Notes under the pieces: generated by a model
What the model was told of the DNA's origin: nothing
The model's input: the letters and a program-made list of their open reading frames with translations, nothing else
Database searches by the model: none
Made by a program: the position numbers and the translations under genes
Assembly: GCA_005800795.1 (NCBI GenBank)
Contig: SYEN01000459.1
Span: forward strand, 1-33,741
From: Burkholderiales bacterium
Lineage (GTDB): Bacteria; Pseudomonadota; Gammaproteobacteria; Burkholderiales; SG8-41
Direction of reading: 5' to 3'
Length of the DNA: 33,741 nt
Shown here: positions 31,196 through 33,741 of the stretch, in pieces
How positions within the stretch are numbered: position 1 is the first letter of the stretch
How the letters are laid out: each line of letters opens with the position of its first letter

Positions 31196-31230
31196 TGTAA
31201 GTATATGTTTTAATTGATTTATTTATGATC
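31196..31230 (-). repeat. AT-rich boundary element, copy 11
   Basis: Plus strand reads TGTAAGTATATGTTTTAATT then GATTTATTTATGATC. It is the closest match to the copy at 18152 and shares GTTTTAATTGA with that at 3611. It lies 14 bases upstream of the asparaginase start, in the leader of that gene, and follows directly on a possible 24-residue frame. Confidence 0.6.
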
Positions 31231-31231
31231 G

Positions 31232-31306
31232 TTAGTCAGCAAAGCACAGTACGCTTGGCAGGTTGCTGCCAGGCTGTGCCGGAGCCCACGGTTGTTCGAC
31301 ACTCAT
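31232..31306 (-). CDS. Possible 24-residue peptide
   Basis: Minus-strand ATG at 31306 has AGGAT at suitable spacing and encodes MSVEQPWAPAQPGSNLPSVL then CFAD and TAA. It lies in the gap between a Bug receptor and the asparaginase, same strand. The frame is short, and nothing resembles a known family. It could be a leader peptide, the N-terminal stub of a lost gene cut at the AT-rich element, or chance. Confidence 0.22.
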   Translation of the reverse strand: MSVEQPWAPAQPGSNLPSVLCFAD

Positions 31307-31321
31307 AGTGGTTATCCTGGG

Positions 31322-32335
31322 TTAATCGATGCGCGTGTTGGTGGTTTTCACGAGCTTGGCCCAACGCGCGATTTCGCTCTTCATGTAGGCGCCCAGTTCT
31401 TCCGGCGACGTGCCGATGGGTTCAAACGCTTCCGTCATCAGGCGCTGGCGCAAATCGTTGTACTTCAAGGCCGCGAGAAACTCCCGATTTAACCGCGCGA
31501 TGATTTCCGGGGGCGCGCCCGCCGGCGCCAGCACGCCATACCACACCGCCGAGTCGTAACCCGGAATACTTTCCGCGATGGCAGGCAAATCGGGCAGCGC
31601 CGCCGAGCGTTTGGTCGTGGTGACACCCAGCGCACGCAAGCGCCCCACGCGAATAAAACTGTTGCTGCTGGTGTACGTGAGATAACTCAGTTGCAACTGC
31701 CCCGCCACCAGATCGACCATCGCCGGACCGCCGCCCTTGTACGGCACATGCACCATTTTCACATTCGCCAGCGAATTCAACATGGCGCCCGCCAGATGCG
31801 CACCGCTGCCGTTGCCGCCGGAGCCAAAGCGCAAGTCATCGGGCTTGGCCCGCGCCAGCGCCACCAGTTCCTTGACTGACTTCACCGGCAGCGCGGGATG
31901 CACCGTCAACACATAAGGCGCAATACCCAACAGCGAAACCGGCGTGTAGTCGCGCACCGGATCATACGGCAGCTTGGGATACAAACTCGGATTCACCGCC
32001 AGCTGTGCGGTAATCGCGAACACCAGCGTGTAACCATCCGCCGGCGACTTGGCGACATGTTCCATGCCGATATTGCCGCCCGCCCCGCCGCGATTTTCCA
32101 CCACCATTTGCTGGCCCAGGTTGGCGCTGATCAACTGCGCCAGCGGCCGTGCAATGATATCGGTGCCCCCGCCGGGTGGATAAGGCAGCACGAGGCGGAC
32201 GGGTTTGACGGGGTAGCCCTGTCCCGCGCCTGTCGAAGGGGTTTGTGCGTGCAGCGGCGGCGCAACGAAAAACCATGCCGCAAGCGGCATTGCCCCCATC
32301 GTAGCCGTTGTAGCAGCTCGAACCAAAGACCCCAT
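31322..32335 (-). CDS. Bug-family tripartite tricarboxylate transporter receptor
   Basis: A Bug/TctC-type periplasmic receptor, 337 residues from the chosen start. MGSLVRAATTATMGAMPLAA plus WFFVAPPLHAQ forms a normal signal peptide; the mature part begins near GYPVKPVRLVLPYPPGGGTD. Motifs: NLGQQMVVENRGGAGGNIGM, SPADGYTLVFAIT, LPYDPVRDYTPVSLLGIAPY, VKMVHVPYKGGGPAMVDLVA, and the C-terminal EIARWAKLVKTTN. An in-frame ATG at 32398 is the alternative. The open frame continues to 32602 but overlaps the divergent cyclase gene. Same strand as the asparaginase operon, 139 bases upstream, so it may feed it. Confidence 0.88.
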   Translation of the reverse strand: MGSLVRAATTATMGAMPLAAWFFVAPPLHAQTPSTGAGQGYPVKPVRLVLPYPPGGGTDIIARPLAQLISANLGQQMVVENRGGAGGNIGMEHVAKSPADGYTLVFAITAQLAVNPSLYPKLPYDPVRDYTPVSLLGIAPYVLTVHPALPVKSVKELVALARAKPDDLRFGSGGNGSGAHLAGAMLNSLANVKMVHVPYKGGGPAMVDLVAGQLQLSYLTYTSSNSFIRVGRLRALGVTTTKRSAALPDLPAIAESIPGYDSAVWYGVLAPAGAPPEIIARLNREFLAALKYNDLRQRLMTEAFEPIGTSPEELGAYMKSEIARWAKLVKTTNTRID

Positions 32336-32525
32336 CACAGACTGTTCCCGCGCGAAGAATGAGTGCGGATTTTGTGGCAAGGGCTGCTTTATGTCCATCC
32401 CGCGCGCCTGCAAAGTCACGGCGCCGCAGCGCAGTCCACAACACGGCCCGGCGAACGTAGCTGGTGCGTCATTGCCGGTCGCAGGTTTTGACGCGATACT
32501 TCTGCAAACCCGTGCCGGATTACCC

Positions 32526-33741
32526 ATGCCAACCAAAACCTCTCTATCTGCAAGCAAGGAAAAAACCGGCTTCGCTGCGTTTATCGACTTGCGCGACTCC
32601 ACCTATGTGTGGAACCTGAATGCCGACATCGCTGAAGAAATCCTGAATGATCTGAATGATGTTACCGTTACGCAAACCAAAATGTGGGACGGCAAAATTG
32701 GCAATTTCACCGGCGATGGTTTTTTGCTGTTGTTCGAGCAGGCAGAGTTTGCGATACGCGGTCTGGCGGCGGTGATCAACGCATGGGAAGAACGCCGTGA
32801 GCACTACCGCACCAAACTGCAGCGCGTCAAAGTTCCGCTGCCGGACGAACAACATTCGTTGAGCTTGCGCACAGGGGTCGCGTTTGGCAATTACCGTAGA
32901 ATTTCCAGCGGAAAACTGAAAGGCAATGTCGCCGGCGAAGCCATCAACCACGCCAGCCGTTGCGAGGGCGCCAGCAAGGCGCACTTTGAAGCCATCATTG
33001 AAAACGCGCCCGCATCGTTGAACTCACATCAACGCGTGTTTATCGCCGCCAGCGTGTACAACCTGATCAGCAAAAAGACGGACTATTGGTATTCCACGCA
33101 ACTAAAGGTTGAGCACAAAGGTTACGAACAATCCACTGGGGGCGGCCCGGTAAAGACCACGGATTTCATCTACGCGTTCTGGCCCAAGGCAGATCAGCTC
33201 CCTGGCGCAACTGCCCAAACTCCCAAGCCCACGCTGCAACGCGTCGCCGCGGCAACTGCCCAAAGTAACGCAGCCGACCGCTTGCTAGAAGCCAAAGGCA
33301 AAATTGCGGTGGGCGACGAACTGAGCGATGCGGCACAAGGCGCGCTGGGCAAAACCGCCCGCGACGTGCTAAGCCGCGCCATAGCAGCCTACCGGGCTGC
33401 ACTCAAGACCATTCACAGCGGCGATGCCCCCTCATACTATGCCAGCACACAAAACAAGCTGGGCAACGCGCTCCGTGATCAGGCCAACCTGCTGGCGGGC
33501 GAAGACCGCGCAAACCGGCTCAAGGAAGCAGTCGAGGCTTATCGCGAGGCGCTGAAGGTCGCCACGCCGGAAGCCGCGCCCGCTGACTACGCCATGACGC
33601 AGAACAATCTGGGCAACGCGCTCCAAAATCAGGCCAACCTGCTGGCGGGCAAAGACCGCGCAAATCGGCTCAACAAAGCGGTCGAAGCTTATCGCGAGGC
33701 GCTAAAGGTCACCACGCTCGAAGCCGCGCCCGCTGACTACG
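32526..33741 (+). CDS. Class III nucleotide cyclase domain fused to TPR repeats (3' end outside window)
   Basis: An open frame without stop from ATG 32526 to the window end (405 codons seen). Residues about 14-220 form a class III adenylate/guanylate cyclase-type domain: FIDLRDST with metal-binding D21, FTGDGFLLLF with D64, LRTGVAFG, and NVAGEAINHASRCEG with the transition-state N141 and R145. The two purine-selecting positions (Lys and Asp in adenylate cyclases) appear to be N60 and N134, so the nucleotide cannot be assumed to be ATP. After a linker come TPR units of the CHAT/kinesin-light-chain type (AYREALKV, TQNNLGNALQNQANLLAG). There is no signal peptide or membrane segment. An effector domain could lie downstream. 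Confidence 0.8.
   Translation, partial: MPTKTSLSASKEKTGFAAFIDLRDSTYVWNLNADIAEEILNDLNDVTVTQTKMWDGKIGNFTGDGFLLLFEQAEFAIRGLAAVINAWEERREHYRTKLQRVKVPLPDEQHSLSLRTGVAFGNYRRISSGKLKGNVAGEAINHASRCEGASKAHFEAIIENAPASLNSHQRVFIAASVYNLISKKTDYWYSTQLKVEHKGYEQSTGGGPVKTTDFIYAFWPKADQLPGATAQTPKPTLQRVAAATAQSNAADRLLEAKGKIAVGDELSDAAQGALGKTARDVLSRAIAAYRAALKTIHSGDAPSYYASTQNKLGNALRDQANLLAGEDRANRLKEAVEAYREALKVATPEAAPADYAMTQNNLGNALQNQANLLAGKDRANRLNKAVEAYREALKVTTLEAAPADY
33441..33740 (+). repeat. 150-bp tandem repeat encoding 50-residue TPR units
   Basis: Two in-frame 150-base units (33441-33590 and 33591-33740) are highly similar at the nucleotide level. Each encodes a 50-residue unit with TQN.LGNAL, QANLLAG.DRANRL and VEAYREALKV. 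A more diverged half unit (AIAAYRAALKT) precedes them. The array probably continues beyond the window. Such uniform units suggest recent expansion and variable copy number. Confidence 0.85.

Overview
The window is GC-rich, densely coding DNA from a proteobacterium. A betaproteobacterium of the Burkholderiales type fits best: there are several tripartite-tricarboxylate-type 'Bug' periplasmic receptors, a YaeQ/DUF3301 pair, and a Shine-Dalgarno sequence matching the betaproteobacterial 16S 3' end. This placement is inference from gene content; there is no rRNA or other marker gene here. I saw no tRNA, CRISPR array, complete insertion sequence, phage gene or transcriptional regulator.

Layout. 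(1) 1-4838: 3' part of a SulP/STAS anion transporter, an exported amidohydrolase facing it, then DUF1330 overlapping a family-3 solute-binding protein without a signal peptide, then a cytoplasmic lactonase-type beta-propeller. (2) 4907-8986: a minus-strand catabolic block with two TauD/TfdA-type dioxygenases around an ACMSD-type amidohydrolase, followed by a frameshifted Bug receptor. (3) 9290-12421: a metallo-beta-lactamase-fold hydrolase, a YciI-like/alpha-beta-hydrolase pair with an apparent cysteine nucleophile, and an intact Bug receptor. (4) 12422-16000: a non-coding stretch with a perfect 30-bp inverted repeat, a possible 34-codon peptide gene with an extreme ribosome-binding site and a terminator, and a 1022-residue VIT/VWA/TPR protein. 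(5) 16287-19053: an esterase-like hydrolase, YaeQ, DUF3301 and a proline-rich TonB-like envelope protein. (6) 19165-24570: three tandem paralogous PQQ dehydrogenases with a small cytochrome c. (7) 24627-26319: a Bug receptor, remnants of a toxin-antitoxin pair, and a decayed Bug receptor. (8) 26426-32335: a tandem TauD pair facing an operon of L-asparaginase plus two paralogous hydrolases, then another Bug receptor. (9) 32526-end: a class III nucleotide-cyclase domain fused to tandem TPR repeats, cut by the window edge.

How it works together. Most genes look like an accessory catabolic region: periplasmic capture (Bug proteins), periplasmic oxidation (PQQ enzymes passing electrons to cytochrome c), Fe(II)/2-oxoglutarate oxidation (TauD family), and hydrolysis of esters, amides and lactones. 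Three sets of tandem paralogs and at least three decayed genes point to active duplication and loss.

Most unusual signals. A family of about twelve short AT-rich elements of related sequence sits almost exactly at gene boundaries and in places supplies stop codons, start codons or signal-peptide codons. The three PQQ dehydrogenases lack the usual vicinal cysteine pair, keep the Asp-x-Asp lanthanide signature, and have Asp where the metal-ligand Glu is expected. The terminal cyclase-TPR protein has lost both purine-selecting residues.
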